64,000 nt of DNA from Roseovarius sp. W115 (GTDB taxonomy: Bacteria > Pseudomonadota > Alphaproteobacteria > Rhodobacterales > Rhodobacteraceae): NCBI RefSeq assembly GCF_032842945.2, contig NZ_CP146606.1, positions 1,368,501-1,432,500 of the forward strand, in the 5' to 3' direction. The notes beneath the pieces were generated by a model, which did not search any database, was not told the origin of the DNA, and was given only the letters and a program-made list of their open reading frames with translations. The translations under genes and the position numbers were made by a program. Below, piece after piece: positions 1 through 7,714 of the stretch. Within the stretch, counting starts at the first letter, position 1. Every line of letters begins with the position of its first letter.

Positions 1-90
1 GATGGCACCTTCGACAAAACTGCCAAAGGCATCGGCTTTGCCGAGCTAGAAGCCTTCTTTCAACCCCCGACCAAGGACACCCCGCCATGA
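1..90 (+). CDS. 3' end of an unidentified protein (partial)
   Basis: An open frame runs from the first base to a TGA at 88-90 and gives the last 29 residues of a protein, ending ELEAFFQPPTKDTPP. Its stop overlaps the start of the next gene as ATGA, which suggests an operon entering from the left. The fragment is too short to assign to a family. Confidence 0.6.
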   Translation, partial: DGTFDKTAKGIGFAELEAFFQPPTKDTPP

Positions 91-269
91 TCAAATATTA
101 CTACCCCGACGGCAGCCACTGTTACCGTGCACTGCACACAACCCATGCCGTCTATCAATCCGAGGATGGCAAGCTCATTGCTCGCACGATGCGGCCTGAC
201 AATTCAGAACTCTACGAGTTTGAAATCACCGGGTTCGAGCTTTTGGAAACGGGGGTGCGCTATGGGTGA
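87..269 (+). CDS. Small conserved-looking protein, function unknown
   Basis: This 60-residue protein starts MIKYYYPDGSHCYRALH and is rich in Tyr, Glu and His. It has no signal peptide or membrane segment. It is coupled by ATGA to the gene before it and overlaps the next gene by 8 bases, so it looks like a middle member of a compact operon. The tight overlaps on both sides are the main reason to believe it is real. I do not recognise the family. Confidence 0.55.
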   Translation: MIKYYYPDGSHCYRALHTTHAVYQSEDGKLIARTMRPDNSELYEFEITGFELLETGVRYG

Positions 270-708
270 GACATCCATCATGCAGGACGGATTTGACACG
301 AGGCCCATCGAAATGCTGCCCATGTGGCAGATTGCCTTTCTCGCGCCTGATGAAGATGTGGATCGCATCTTTGATGCCGTGGCAGATGTCGCACCGCTGA
401 CCTATGGCGCAACAGACCGCAACGGGTATCGCATGATGGGTGGGGTAGAATATTATCGCCCTACTGACGACGCCCCCACCGGATCAGACGGCCCGCGCCA
501 ACGCCCCGGCGTGGATCAGATGCGTATTTTCATTCCCCGCGATATGGACCTTTTGAACGCAGTGATCGAAGCAATCTACGACGTACATTCCTACTACGAA
601 CCCCCCATCACTATGACTGAAGTCCTGCGCAGTCAGACCAAAGGTCTGGATGACAGCCAGAACCCCCACCGCTGGTGGAACAAGGACGGCGATTGGAAAT
701 CGTCCTGA
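262..708 (+). CDS. YqfO/CutA-like (NIF3 insert-type) domain protein
   Basis: This 148-residue protein is read from ATG 262, with a GGGGG tract about six bases upstream. A longer reading from 127 would run through the preceding gene and was not used. The hydrophobic strand MWQIAFLAPDEDVDRIFDAV opens an alpha/beta fold. The later segment VIEAIYDVHSYYEPPI resembles the H-P-Y-E-E-P signature of the CutA-like domain inserted in NIF3/YqfO proteins, here as H-S-Y-Y-E-P. The family assignment is inference from that motif. A CCCCCC run at 601-606 is intact and in frame, which matters for the frameshift question elsewhere in the window. Confidence 0.6.
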   Translation: MGETSIMQDGFDTRPIEMLPMWQIAFLAPDEDVDRIFDAVADVAPLTYGATDRNGYRMMGGVEYYRPTDDAPTGSDGPRQRPGVDQMRIFIPRDMDLLNAVIEAIYDVHSYYEPPITMTEVLRSQTKGLDDSQNPHRWWNKDGDWKSS

Positions 709-742
709 TGCCGAACACGCACGCACATGAAAGGCGCTGACC

Positions 743-1384
743 ATGCAAGACCTCTCTATCTATCTTCCCGGTATCCTGCTCGCCTATTCGGCATTCTTCG
801 TTGGCATCGCCAGCCCGGGACCAAATATCCTGGCCATCATGGGAACCTCTATGAGCGTGGGGCGCAGATCGGGCATCGCTCTTGCCCTTGGTGTGGCTAC
901 TGGGTCATTCACCTGGGCCGTGCTAACGGTTGTTGGCCTCTCTGCGCTGTTGGCGACCTATGCCGCCGCGCTGGTGGCAATAAAAGTCTTTGGCGGGCTT
1001 TACCTGCTCTGGCTGGCGTACAAATCCTTCAAGTCCGCCATGGCAAAGCACGACATCGAGGCACGTCAACTCGCCGGCGGGACCCGTACGCCAATGGGCT
1101 ACCTCACCCGCGGTTACGTCATTCAGATGACCAACCCCAAGGCGGCGCTCGCCTGGATTGCGATCATCTCGCTGGGCTTACAACAGGACACGCCGCTCTG
1201 GGTCGGGGCCATGATCGTCTTGGGCACATTCGCGCTCTCTGTCGTCATCCATGTGACCTACGCCATTGCCTTCTCCACGCCAGTGATGGTGCGCATCTAT
1301 GGCCGGGCACGGCGCGGCATCCAAACCGTGCTGGGATGTTTCTTCGCTTTTGCCAGTCTGAAGCTGCTGACCTCACGAACATAG
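743..1384 (+). CDS. LysE/RhtB family amino-acid exporter
   Basis: This 213-residue inner-membrane protein belongs to the LysE/RhtB superfamily, whose members export amino acids or their derivatives. The N-terminal segment with FVGIASPGPNILAIMGTSM carries the family's signature P-G-P-N near residues 28-32. Several hydrophobic helices follow, and TNPKAALAW near residues 128-136 is also typical. The length matches the usual 200-215 residues. The substrate cannot be read from the sequence. It starts 34 bases after the preceding gene and may share its transcript. Confidence 0.88.
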   Translation: MQDLSIYLPGILLAYSAFFVGIASPGPNILAIMGTSMSVGRRSGIALALGVATGSFTWAVLTVVGLSALLATYAAALVAIKVFGGLYLLWLAYKSFKSAMAKHDIEARQLAGGTRTPMGYLTRGYVIQMTNPKAALAWIAIISLGLQQDTPLWVGAMIVLGTFALSVVIHVTYAIAFSTPVMVRIYGRARRGIQTVLGCFFAFASLKLLTSRT

Positions 1385-1481
1385 CATGAAACACCGCGTG
1401 TTGCGCAAAATCTCCGGAATCAATATCTGGCTGCGTTGCGGGGCGCGCGGCACATTTACGATCAGGCTGCCAGCCCCATGT

Positions 1482-1536
1482 ACCGACCCCGCACCGACGC
1501 AATACCGATGTGATACCGACGCAATACCGACGTCCA
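1482..1536 (+). repeat. Five 11-bp phased repeats (ACCGAC-type) upstream of smpB
   Basis: ACCGAY starts at 1482, 1493, 1504, 1515 and 1526, exactly 11 bases apart. The units are ACCGACCCCGC, ACCGACGCAAT, ACCGATGTGAT, ACCGACGCAAT and ACCGACGTCCA. The block lies in a non-coding gap (1385-1645) and ends 109 bases before smpB. A matching block in the same relative orientation lies upstream of gyrB at 61823-61866. An 11-bp period places the copies on nearly the same face of the helix, as expected for a cooperative protein-binding array. The function is unknown. Confidence 0.8.
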
Positions 1537-1645
1537 GGATCCTTGTTTTTCGGGCCGTTAACCTTTGAGTCGCACACAAGGGCTTTAAACGCCTGGCGAC
1601 TGCGGTTATCTTCGTCCTTCGCATATCCGCCGGGACACCCGAAAC

Positions 1646-2122
1646 ATGGCCAAGCCAAAGGACAATCCGAACTACAAAGTCGTCGCCGAGAACCGGCGCG
1701 CACGGTATGATTATGCCATCGAGGATGATCTGGAATGCGGGATCATTCTGGAAGGCTCCGAGGTTAAGTCCCTGCGCCAGAACACCTCCAACATCGCCGA
1801 AAGCTATGCGGCGGTCGAGGACGGTGAACTGTGGTTGGTGAACTCCTACATCGCGCCCTATGAGCAGGCCAAGACCTTCGGCCATGAAGAGAGGCGGAGG
1901 CGTAAGCTTCTGGTTTCGCGAAAAGAATTGTCCCGTCTATGGAACGAAACTCAGCGCAAAGGCATGACGCTTGTACCTTTGGTGCTCTATTTCAATGACC
2001 GCGGCATCGCCAAAATGAAGATCGGTATCGCCAAGGGTAAGAAGAACTTCGACAAACGTGCCACAGACGCCAAGCGCGATTGGGGACGCCAGAAACAGAG
2101 GCTTTTGCGCCACGGCGAGTAA
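1646..2122 (+). CDS. smpB: SsrA-binding protein SmpB
   Basis: SmpB binds the tRNA-like end of tmRNA and takes part in trans-translation, releasing stalled ribosomes and tagging incomplete proteins. This 158-residue protein starts [23 protein letters not shown] and shows the conserved core [13 protein letters not shown] and the segment SYIAPYEQA. It has the basic C-terminal tail seen in the family ([18 protein letters not shown]), which enters the mRNA channel. The length is normal. No ssrA gene is visible beside it. The 11-bp repeat array lies upstream, so this may be a transcript start separate from lysE. Confidence 0.97.
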   Translation: MAKPKDNPNYKVVAENRRARYDYAIEDDLECGIILEGSEVKSLRQNTSNIAESYAAVEDGELWLVNSYIAPYEQAKTFGHEERRRRKLLVSRKELSRLWNETQRKGMTLVPLVLYFNDRGIAKMKIGIAKGKKNFDKRATDAKRDWGRQKQRLLRHGE

Positions 2123-2229
2123 ACATCTCGGTTTTTCCCTCTCGTGTGATACGCTCCAGATTGGTATTCACAGGCAAAACAAACGGATTGGGCTTGCGTC
2201 CGATCTGATAATCCTGGGGAAGTAAGAGC

Positions 2230-2520
2230 ATGATTCTACTGGTGAATCTCATTGCGGGTGCGTTTGGCGCAAACATAGCCGCTGGTTTTTTCAAGCATCT
2301 CAACCTTGGTCTTTTTGGCAACACGCTCGTTGGCGTTCTGGGCGGCGGTGTCGGAGGTCAGGTTCTTGCAAATATTGGATTTCAAGGGCTTGCGGGATCG
2401 GTTGCGTCGAAGGACGGGCTGGACACGGTCGCCCTTTTGACGCAGGCCGGAGCCACAGGCGCCAGCGGCGCGGCCGCGCTTCTGCTCACCGGCTTTGCAC
2501 GCAATCTCGTGGTGCGCTGA
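2230..2520 (+). CDS. Small glycine-rich membrane protein
   Basis: This 96-residue protein is mostly Gly, Ala, Leu and Val, with two or three likely membrane segments: residues 2-20, about 26-52, and about 72-90 (TQAGATGASGAAALLLTGFA). The glycine-rich hydrophobic hairpin recalls small GlsB/YeaQ-like membrane proteins, but no diagnostic motif is present. GGGGAAG lies about 10 bases before the ATG. It stands alone between smpB and the sulfurtransferase gene. The function is unknown. Confidence 0.6.
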   Translation: MILLVNLIAGAFGANIAAGFFKHLNLGLFGNTLVGVLGGGVGGQVLANIGFQGLAGSVASKDGLDTVALLTQAGATGASGAAALLLTGFARNLVVR

Positions 2521-2589
2521 CGCCCCCTGATCCTCTTGCCCTAAGGACCATCTGGATGTAGGCAGAACACATCCAGAATGGGGGCCAAA

Positions 2590-3447
2590 ATGGCACAGGA
2601 CGATCCCAAGACCCTTGTTTCCACCAACTGGTTGGCAGACCACCTGAAAAACCCGGATTTGAGGGTGCTTGATGGGACGTACTTCATGCCTGCCGAGGGG
2701 CGTGATGCGAAGGCCGAGTATGAGGCCGCACATATTCCCGGCGCGCGGTTTTTTGATATCGACGACATCGCCGACAACCGTTCGGATATGCCCCACATGG
2801 CCCCGCCGGTTGAAAAATTCATGTCCCGTCTGCGCCAGATGGGTGTTGGCGACGGGCATCAGGTGGTGATCTATGACACGCATGGTTTGTTCTCGGCAGC
2901 GCGCGTGTGGTGGATGTTCCGCCTGATGGGACAGGACAACATCGCCGTGCTGGACGGCGGATTCCCAAAATGGCTGGCCGAAGATCGCCCGGCGGAGGAT
3001 TTACCGCCACTTGTGCGAGACAGGCACATGACGGTGCGACGCCGCGCTGAGATGGTCAAAGATGTGACGCAGGTTTCGGCCGCCTCCAAGTTGCAGGACT
3101 ACACAATTTTGGACGCCCGGTCGCCGGGTCGGTTCACCGGATCAGAACCAGAGCCGCGCGAAGGCATGCGTAGCGGGCATATTCCGAACTCGCGCAACGT
3201 GCACTACAAGACATTGCTCAATGGCGACAACACGATGAAATCGCCCGATGAATTACGTGCGGTGTTCGATGCGGCCGGGGCTGATCTGTCCAAGCCGGTG
3301 ATCACCAGCTGTGGCTCCGGCGTAACTGCGGCCATCATCAACCTGGCGTTGGAACGGATCGGCAAGTCCGATCATGCGCTCTATGACGGGTCCTGGACTG
3401 AATGGGGCGCGTTCCCGACTGTTCCCGTTGCCACCGGAGACGCCTGA
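2590..3447 (+). CDS. sseA: 3-mercaptopyruvate sulfurtransferase
   Basis: This 285-residue protein has two rhodanese domains and transfers sulfur from 3-mercaptopyruvate to thiol acceptors or cyanide. The catalytic loop is CGSGVTA with Cys at about residue 241; that loop sequence separates mercaptopyruvate sulfurtransferases from thiosulfate sulfurtransferases. The N-terminal inactive domain carries HIPGARFFDIDDIAD and the C-terminal domain carries GHIPNSRNVHYKTLL. I chose ATG 2590 over ATG 2578 because a GGGG tract sits five bases upstream. The stop overlaps the next start as TGATG, so the two genes are coupled. Confidence 0.93.
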   Translation: MAQDDPKTLVSTNWLADHLKNPDLRVLDGTYFMPAEGRDAKAEYEAAHIPGARFFDIDDIADNRSDMPHMAPPVEKFMSRLRQMGVGDGHQVVIYDTHGLFSAARVWWMFRLMGQDNIAVLDGGFPKWLAEDRPAEDLPPLVRDRHMTVRRRAEMVKDVTQVSAASKLQDYTILDARSPGRFTGSEPEPREGMRSGHIPNSRNVHYKTLLNGDNTMKSPDELRAVFDAAGADLSKPVITSCGSGVTAAIINLALERIGKSDHALYDGSWTEWGAFPTVPVATGDA

Positions 3448-4631
3448 TGTTTGAGCTTTTGAATGAACAGCCCAAGGACAAGATCCTGGCCTTGGTACAG
3501 ATGTTCCGCGACGATTCCCGTCCCAACAAAATCGACCTCGGTGTGGGCGTGTACAAGGACGCCGACGGGCGCACGCCCATCATGCGCGCGGTCAAAAAGG
3601 CCGAACAACTTTGGTGGAACACGGAAGACTCCAAGGCCTATGTCGCCCTGGCCGGGGATCCCGCGTTTTCAGACGTGATGGTTGACCTGGTACTGGGCGA
3701 CGCTGCGGAGCGTGACAGCGTTGCGGCGGTGGCCACGCCGGGCGGCACGGGTGCCGTGCGGCAAGCTTTTGAGTTGATCCAGATGGCCAACCCTACCGCG
3801 CGCGTGTTCGTGTCTGACCCCACCTGGCCCAACCACCTCAGCATCCTGAAGCATCTTGGGATTGAAGTCGTACTCTATCGCTATTTTGACAGCGAAAGCG
3901 GCAGTGTTGATTTCAATGGAATGCTTGAGGACCTGGGCGGCATGCGCCCCGGTGATGTCGCGCTCTTGCACGGCTGTTGCCACAACCCCACCGGTGCCAA
4001 CCTGACCATGCCAGAATGGGATGCGGTGATCGCGCTTTTGAATGACAAGGGCGCCGTGCCGATGATCGACATCGCCTATCAGGGATTTGGCGAAGGGCTT
4101 GAGGCCGACGCGGCGGGCACACGCGCGGTTGTGAAAGGCTGTCCCGAAGTTCTAATCGCGGCCAGCTGTTCCAAGAACTTTGGGATTTATCGCGAACGAA
4201 CCGGCATCTTGATGGCCGTGCACCACGATGGCACGCGCAAGGCACTCACGCAGGCTAACCTGGCGCATCTCAACCGCCAGAACTACTCCTTCCCGCCCGA
4301 TCATGGCGCGCGGCTCGTGACCCTTATTCTGGGCGATGCGACGCTGCGCGCGGACTGGGAGGCAGAACTTGAAGCCGTACGCCGAGGAATGCTTGATCTG
4401 CGCACGCAACTGGCCAGCGAACTTCAACGTCTTTCGGGCTCAGATCGGTTCGGCTTTGTCGCACAGCACCGGGGCATGTTTTCACGATTGGGTTTGTCAC
4501 CGGAGAAGGTGGAAGAACTGCGCCGGGACCACGCGATTTACATGATTGGCGACAGCCGGATCAACATCGCGGGACTCAATGCGCAAACAGTTCCGATTTT
4601 GGCGAAAGCGATTGTCGAGGTGGGTGCTTAA
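3447..4631 (+). CDS. Class I aromatic/aspartate aminotransferase (TyrB/AspC type)
   Basis: This 394-residue PLP enzyme of the AspC/TyrB family starts MFELLNEQPKDKILALVQMF. It has the family signature IDLGVGVYKDADGRTPIMRAV near residues 27-50, HGCCHNPTGANLT around residue 175, and the PLP-binding lysine in SCSKNFGIYRERTG around residue 245. It transfers amino groups between aspartate or aromatic amino acids and 2-oxoglutarate. Aromatic versus aspartate preference cannot be settled from sequence. It is coupled to the sulfurtransferase, which might link cysteine transamination to mercaptopyruvate, but that is inference. Its stop overlaps the stop of the convergent tetR gene. Confidence 0.92.
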   Translation: MFELLNEQPKDKILALVQMFRDDSRPNKIDLGVGVYKDADGRTPIMRAVKKAEQLWWNTEDSKAYVALAGDPAFSDVMVDLVLGDAAERDSVAAVATPGGTGAVRQAFELIQMANPTARVFVSDPTWPNHLSILKHLGIEVVLYRYFDSESGSVDFNGMLEDLGGMRPGDVALLHGCCHNPTGANLTMPEWDAVIALLNDKGAVPMIDIAYQGFGEGLEADAAGTRAVVKGCPEVLIAASCSKNFGIYRERTGILMAVHHDGTRKALTQANLAHLNRQNYSFPPDHGARLVTLILGDATLRADWEAELEAVRRGMLDLRTQLASELQRLSGSDRFGFVAQHRGMFSRLGLSPEKVEELRRDHAIYMIGDSRINIAGLNAQTVPILAKAIVEVGA

Positions 4632-5257
4632 CGGCTTGTCTTGGCCGCATAGCGTGCCAAAAACATCTCGACGGCACCATTGACCACGCGCTCAATCTGG
4701 ACGTCAGACTTGTCGCATTCCACGCCACACAGGCACCGCACAAACAGATCACTCTTGCACAGCTCACCGAATTGCGCCGAGGCAAGCTCCATGTCGTCGA
4801 TGACAAGGTCACCTGTGTCAAGATAGGGCTGAAGCACCTGTTGAAGCCGATTGCGCAACAAGGCCGGGCCAGACTCATAAAATCGCTGGCCCAATTCAGG
4901 AAACCGGTACGATTCCGAAACGCAGATACGATAAACCTGAAGCCCGAATTCCGACAGAAAGAAGCTGACGATGCGTGTGGCGGCTTCCTTGAGAACATCT
5001 TCCAGAGACATGTCGGGTGCCATCACCTGAAGCGCTTCTTCGGCCTGGCGATTGCATTCCACACGCGCCACTTCGGAGAACAGGATGCGTTTGTCAGGGA
5101 AGTAGCTGTAGAGCGTGGCCTTTGAAACGCCCGCTGCACGGGCAATGTCATCCACACTCGCCCCTTCGAAACCATCTCGCATGAAAATTTGCCGTGCCCC
5201 TTCGAGCACCTGATCGAATTTACGACCTCTCTTAATTTCTGCGGCCATGGCGATCAT
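4628..5257 (-). CDS. TetR/AcrR family transcriptional regulator
   Basis: This 209-residue regulator has a TetR N-terminal helix-turn-helix (about residues 10-60): FMRDGFEGASVDDIARAAGVSKATLYSYF. The C-terminal ligand domain resembles the AefR/TetR C-terminal type. I chose ATG 5257 because AGGAG lies seven bases upstream; ATG 5248 is the alternative. A 52-residue secreted peptide lies just upstream on the same strand. Beyond it are two palindromes of the TGAACT-N4-AGTTCA type (5539-5554 and 5593-5618), which I infer to be its operators. Its last codon overlaps the convergent aminotransferase. Confidence 0.9.
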   Translation of the reverse strand: MIAMAAEIKRGRKFDQVLEGARQIFMRDGFEGASVDDIARAAGVSKATLYSYFPDKRILFSEVARVECNRQAEEALQVMAPDMSLEDVLKEAATRIVSFFLSEFGLQVYRICVSESYRFPELGQRFYESGPALLRNRLQQVLQPYLDTGDLVIDDMELASAQFGELCKSDLFVRCLCGVECDKSDVQIERVVNGAVEMFLARYAAKTSR

Positions 5258-5363
5258 GCACGAACTCCTGCAAACCATGTCAACTTAGCCGCGAGGTGTG
5301 GCGTTCTGCAAGCCCAGTGAGAAATGGCCGCACCTCAGCACGGCCATTTCACGCATTGTTAAG

Positions 5364-5522
5364 CTATTTGTCGATACCATCCAGGTCCTTCGTCACAGGT
5401 TCCGGTGGCTCTTCGGGGAATGTAAGAGGCGGGGTGATAGACGTGGTCGAGAAGCTGAACGCAGGCCCGGTTGCTGTAACAAGAGCCAGAGTGAGAATGA
5501 GCGCTGAAAGTAGAGGTTTCAT
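5364..5522 (-). CDS. Small secreted peptide (52 aa) with signal sequence
   Basis: An ATG at 5522 is preceded by AAGGAAGG seven bases upstream and opens a 52-residue frame ending at 5364. The N-terminus (MKPLLSALILTLALVTATGP) is a clear signal peptide, with likely cleavage after GPAFS. The mature part is only about 28 residues, rich in Pro, Thr and Glu (ITPPLTFPEEPPEPV). It lies between its presumed regulator tetR and two dyad operators, so its expression is probably controlled there. I know no family for it. Signal sequence, ribosome site and operator context make it a credible gene despite its size. Confidence 0.7.
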   Translation of the reverse strand: MKPLLSALILTLALVTATGPAFSFSTTSITPPLTFPEEPPEPVTKDLDGIDK

Positions 5523-5538
5523 AATCGCCTTCCTTTTC

Positions 5539-5554
5539 TGAACTGATTAGTTCA
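5539..5554 (-). promoter_or_regulatory. Predicted TetR-type operator 1 (perfect dyad)
   Basis: TGAACTGATTAGTTCA is a perfect 6-4-6 inverted repeat 17 bases upstream of the secreted-peptide start, where a bound repressor would block transcription or initiation. The adjacent tetR gene is the obvious candidate regulator (inference). A second, similar dyad lies 43 bases further upstream. Confidence 0.65.
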
Positions 5555-5592
5555 CTTTTCAAGTTAGAGATCACAGGCGCTCACGCAAGATC

Positions 5593-5618
5593 AAAAGTGA
5601 ACAATTTAGTTTACTTTT
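5593..5618 (-). promoter_or_regulatory. Predicted TetR-type operator 2 (imperfect dyad)
   Basis: AAAAGTGAAC and GTTTACTTTT flank AATTTA and form a 10-bp inverted repeat with one mismatch. The core TGAACAATTTAGTTTA resembles operator 1. Two copies upstream of the secreted peptide suggest cooperative control. The site is also 129 bases upstream of mbfA, so it could affect both directions. Confidence 0.6.
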
Positions 5619-5716
5619 CTAAATGTCTGCTATGCAAAATTGCATGGCGACTTTTGTCACGCATCCAAACCAAAAAGACAAAGACTTGGGGTTGCTCTCA
5701 TAATTTCATGCGTTAG

Positions 5717-5733
5717 TTTAGAACTATTCTAAA
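5717..5733 (+). promoter_or_regulatory. Irr box (iron control element) of mbfA
   Basis: TTTAGAACTATTCTAAA is a perfect 7-3-7 palindrome matching the TTTAGAA-N3-TTCTAAA iron control element bound by the haem-dependent regulator Irr in alphaproteobacteria. It ends 13 bases before the mbfA start codon and just before its GAGGA ribosome site, so bound Irr should repress. Irr-controlled mbfA is established in Bradyrhizobium and Agrobacterium. Site and gene together make this a strong prediction: mbfA off when iron is low, on when iron is plentiful. Confidence 0.88.
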
Positions 5734-5746
5734 CTGAGGAAAAAAT

Positions 5747-6724
5747 ATGATACCTGGTGTTGCCTCGCGCCGTCGGTTTTCCGACCTGACCGAACAAGAA
5801 GTCCTAGCTTTGGCGATTTCGTCCGAAGAAGACGACGCGCGCATTTATCGGTCCTATGCCGAAATGCTGCGCCAGGATTTCCCGGACACGGCCAAGGTTT
5901 TTGACGGCATGGCCAAGGAAGAGGACACGCATCGCCAGCGGCTGATTGACCTGCATGTTGATCGGTTCGGCGAAGTGATCCCGCTGATCCGGCGCGAACA
6001 TGTGGCGGGTTACTATGCGCGACGCCCTGTGTGGCTGGTGGAAAATCTTGGGTTAGACCGCATTCGCGAAGAAGCCGAAGCAATGGAGCGTGACGCAGAG
6101 CGGTTTTATCTCAAGGCCGCCCAAAACACTCAGGATGCCGCGACTCGCAAACTCTTGGGTGATCTGGCCGCCGCCGAAGCCGGTCACCAAAACCGGGCCG
6201 GTGAGTTGGAGAAAGAACATCTCGACGCGGAGGCGCGGGACAATGAGGACAGCACAGCCAAGCGTCAATTCATCCTGACATGGGTGCAACCGGGGCTAGC
6301 GGGGCTGATGGACGGCTCGGTCTCAACCCTGGCCCCGATCTTTGCCACGGCCTTTGCAACACAGGACACATGGACCACGTTCCTTGTGGGTCTGGCCGCC
6401 TCCGTCGGCGCAGGCATTTCCATGGGTTTCACCGAAGCGGCCAGCGATGATGGCGAACTCTCTGGACGCGGCAGTCCGATCAAGCGTGGCTTTGCGTCGG
6501 GCATTATGACCACCATCGGGGGGCTGGGTCACGCTTTGCCCTATCTCATCCCGGACTTCTGGACAGCGACGATTGTCGCGATCATCGTGGTGTTTATTGA
6601 ACTTTGGGCCATTGCCTGGATTCAGAATAAGTTCATGGAAACGCCGTTCTTTCGAGCGGCCTTTCAGGTGGTTCTTGGTGGCGCATTGGTGTTCGCGGCG
6701 GGGGTTCTGATCGGCAGCGGCTAG
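5747..6724 (+). CDS. mbfA: Membrane-bound ferritin MbfA (ferritin-like plus VIT1 domain)
   Basis: This 325-residue protein has two parts. Residues about 10-165 form a rubrerythrin/ferritin-like four-helix bundle with E27/E28, E58/E59, H62 (EEDTHRQR) and E144...H147 (EAGHQN) as likely di-iron ligands. Residues about 175-325 are a CCC1/VIT1 transporter domain with GLMDGSVSTLAPIFA and about five membrane helices. MbfA proteins export iron and protect against iron and peroxide stress. GAGGA sits six bases before the ATG. The Irr box directly upstream supports iron-responsive control. No frameshift is present, although the gene contains a GGGGGG run. Confidence 0.95.
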   Translation: MIPGVASRRRFSDLTEQEVLALAISSEEDDARIYRSYAEMLRQDFPDTAKVFDGMAKEEDTHRQRLIDLHVDRFGEVIPLIRREHVAGYYARRPVWLVENLGLDRIREEAEAMERDAERFYLKAAQNTQDAATRKLLGDLAAAEAGHQNRAGELEKEHLDAEARDNEDSTAKRQFILTWVQPGLAGLMDGSVSTLAPIFATAFATQDTWTTFLVGLAASVGAGISMGFTEAASDDGELSGRGSPIKRGFASGIMTTIGGLGHALPYLIPDFWTATIVAIIVVFIELWAIAWIQNKFMETPFFRAAFQVVLGGALVFAAGVLIGSG

Positions 6725-6771
6725 CGCGTTATCTTCATTGACGCGCCCCGCCCACATGATACGACCAAACC

Positions 6772-7704
6772 ATGCTCGCCATATTCATCCAGACCCTTCC
6801 CTTTTTCCTGTTGATCGGGCTGGGATATGGCGCAGGCCGCACCAAATTTTTCAGCGAAGAGGCGACGGCCTATCTGACGAAGTTTGTGTTTTACTTCGCC
6901 CTCTCTGCCATGCTGTTCAAGTTTTCTGCGAACCTGTCTATCTCAGAGATCTTCGACTGGCGGTTTGTCATGGCCTATTTCTGGGGCACGGCCTTTGTCT
7001 ATGGCATCGTGACACTGGTGGCGTTGATGCGCCGCCTGCCCGCAGAAGAAGCGGCGTTTGAGGCGCAATGCGGTGTGATTGGAAACGTTGGGTTCCTAGG
7101 CGTGCCCATGCTCACTCTGCTGATGGGACCAGAGGCGATTGGTCCGGTCATGCTGGTCCTCGCGGTGGACTTGATCTTTTTCGGATCGTTAATCGTCATC
7201 ATCATCACCGGATCACGCGACGGGCGGATGAGCCTTGGCATCCTGCGATCCGTTGGGATCGGTTTGTTGAAAAACCCGATGATTGTATCAATTGTCCTGG
7301 GCCTGACCTGGTCCGCGCTGAGCATCCCGATCCCAACTGTGATGAACGACTTCCTGTCGCTACTTGGAGGAGCCGCCACACCCGGCGCGCTATTTGCCAT
7401 CGGGGCATCCTTGGCCACAAAATCTGCCGAACGGCCCATCGTTGCCGGCTGGCTTTCCGTTAACAAACTGGTGCTTCACCCGGCCTTCGTCGCATTCTCC
7501 GCGCTCATCCTGTTCCCGGTTGAACCCTATGCAGCGGCAGTGATGATCGCCACTGCATCGCTGCCTGTGGCGGGCAATGTCTACATCCTCGCGCAGCACT
7601 ATGGCGTTGCTCCGCAACGCGTGTCGGCATCGATCCTGATCTCAACGGCTGTTGCTGTTGTGACGGTTTCGCTCGTGATCGGCTGGGCCAACGGGCTTTA
7701 CTAG
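6772..7704 (+). CDS. AEC family transporter (auxin efflux carrier type)
   Basis: This 310-residue membrane protein begins MLAIFIQTLPFFLLIGLGYGAGR and has about ten hydrophobic helices in the two five-helix halves of the AEC family. The segment ECGVIGNVGFLG-like (AQCGVIGNVGFLGVPML, near residues 100-115) is typical of the first half, and GAATPGALFAIGASLA of the second. Members export or import organic acids such as malonate or malate. The substrate is not readable. It lies 47 bases after mbfA with no obvious functional tie. Confidence 0.88.
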   Translation: MLAIFIQTLPFFLLIGLGYGAGRTKFFSEEATAYLTKFVFYFALSAMLFKFSANLSISEIFDWRFVMAYFWGTAFVYGIVTLVALMRRLPAEEAAFEAQCGVIGNVGFLGVPMLTLLMGPEAIGPVMLVLAVDLIFFGSLIVIIITGSRDGRMSLGILRSVGIGLLKNPMIVSIVLGLTWSALSIPIPTVMNDFLSLLGGAATPGALFAIGASLATKSAERPIVAGWLSVNKLVLHPAFVAFSALILFPVEPYAAAVMIATASLPVAGNVYILAQHYGVAPQRVSASILISTAVAVVTVSLVIGWANGLY

Positions 7705-7714
7705 TCTGCGTCAG

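Noticed and set aside
127..261. Longer start for the YqfO-like gene
   Set aside because: These codons overlap the preceding 60-residue gene and read as noncoding; ATG 262 has a better ribosome site and a more typical N-terminus.
1386..1568. Short frame across the 11-bp repeats before smpB
   Set aside because: The repeat period of 11 is not a multiple of three, so the units change frame, which argues against coding.
1385..2229. An ssrA (tmRNA) gene beside smpB
   Set aside because: I looked on both strands for the tRNA-like ends and tag frame and saw none.
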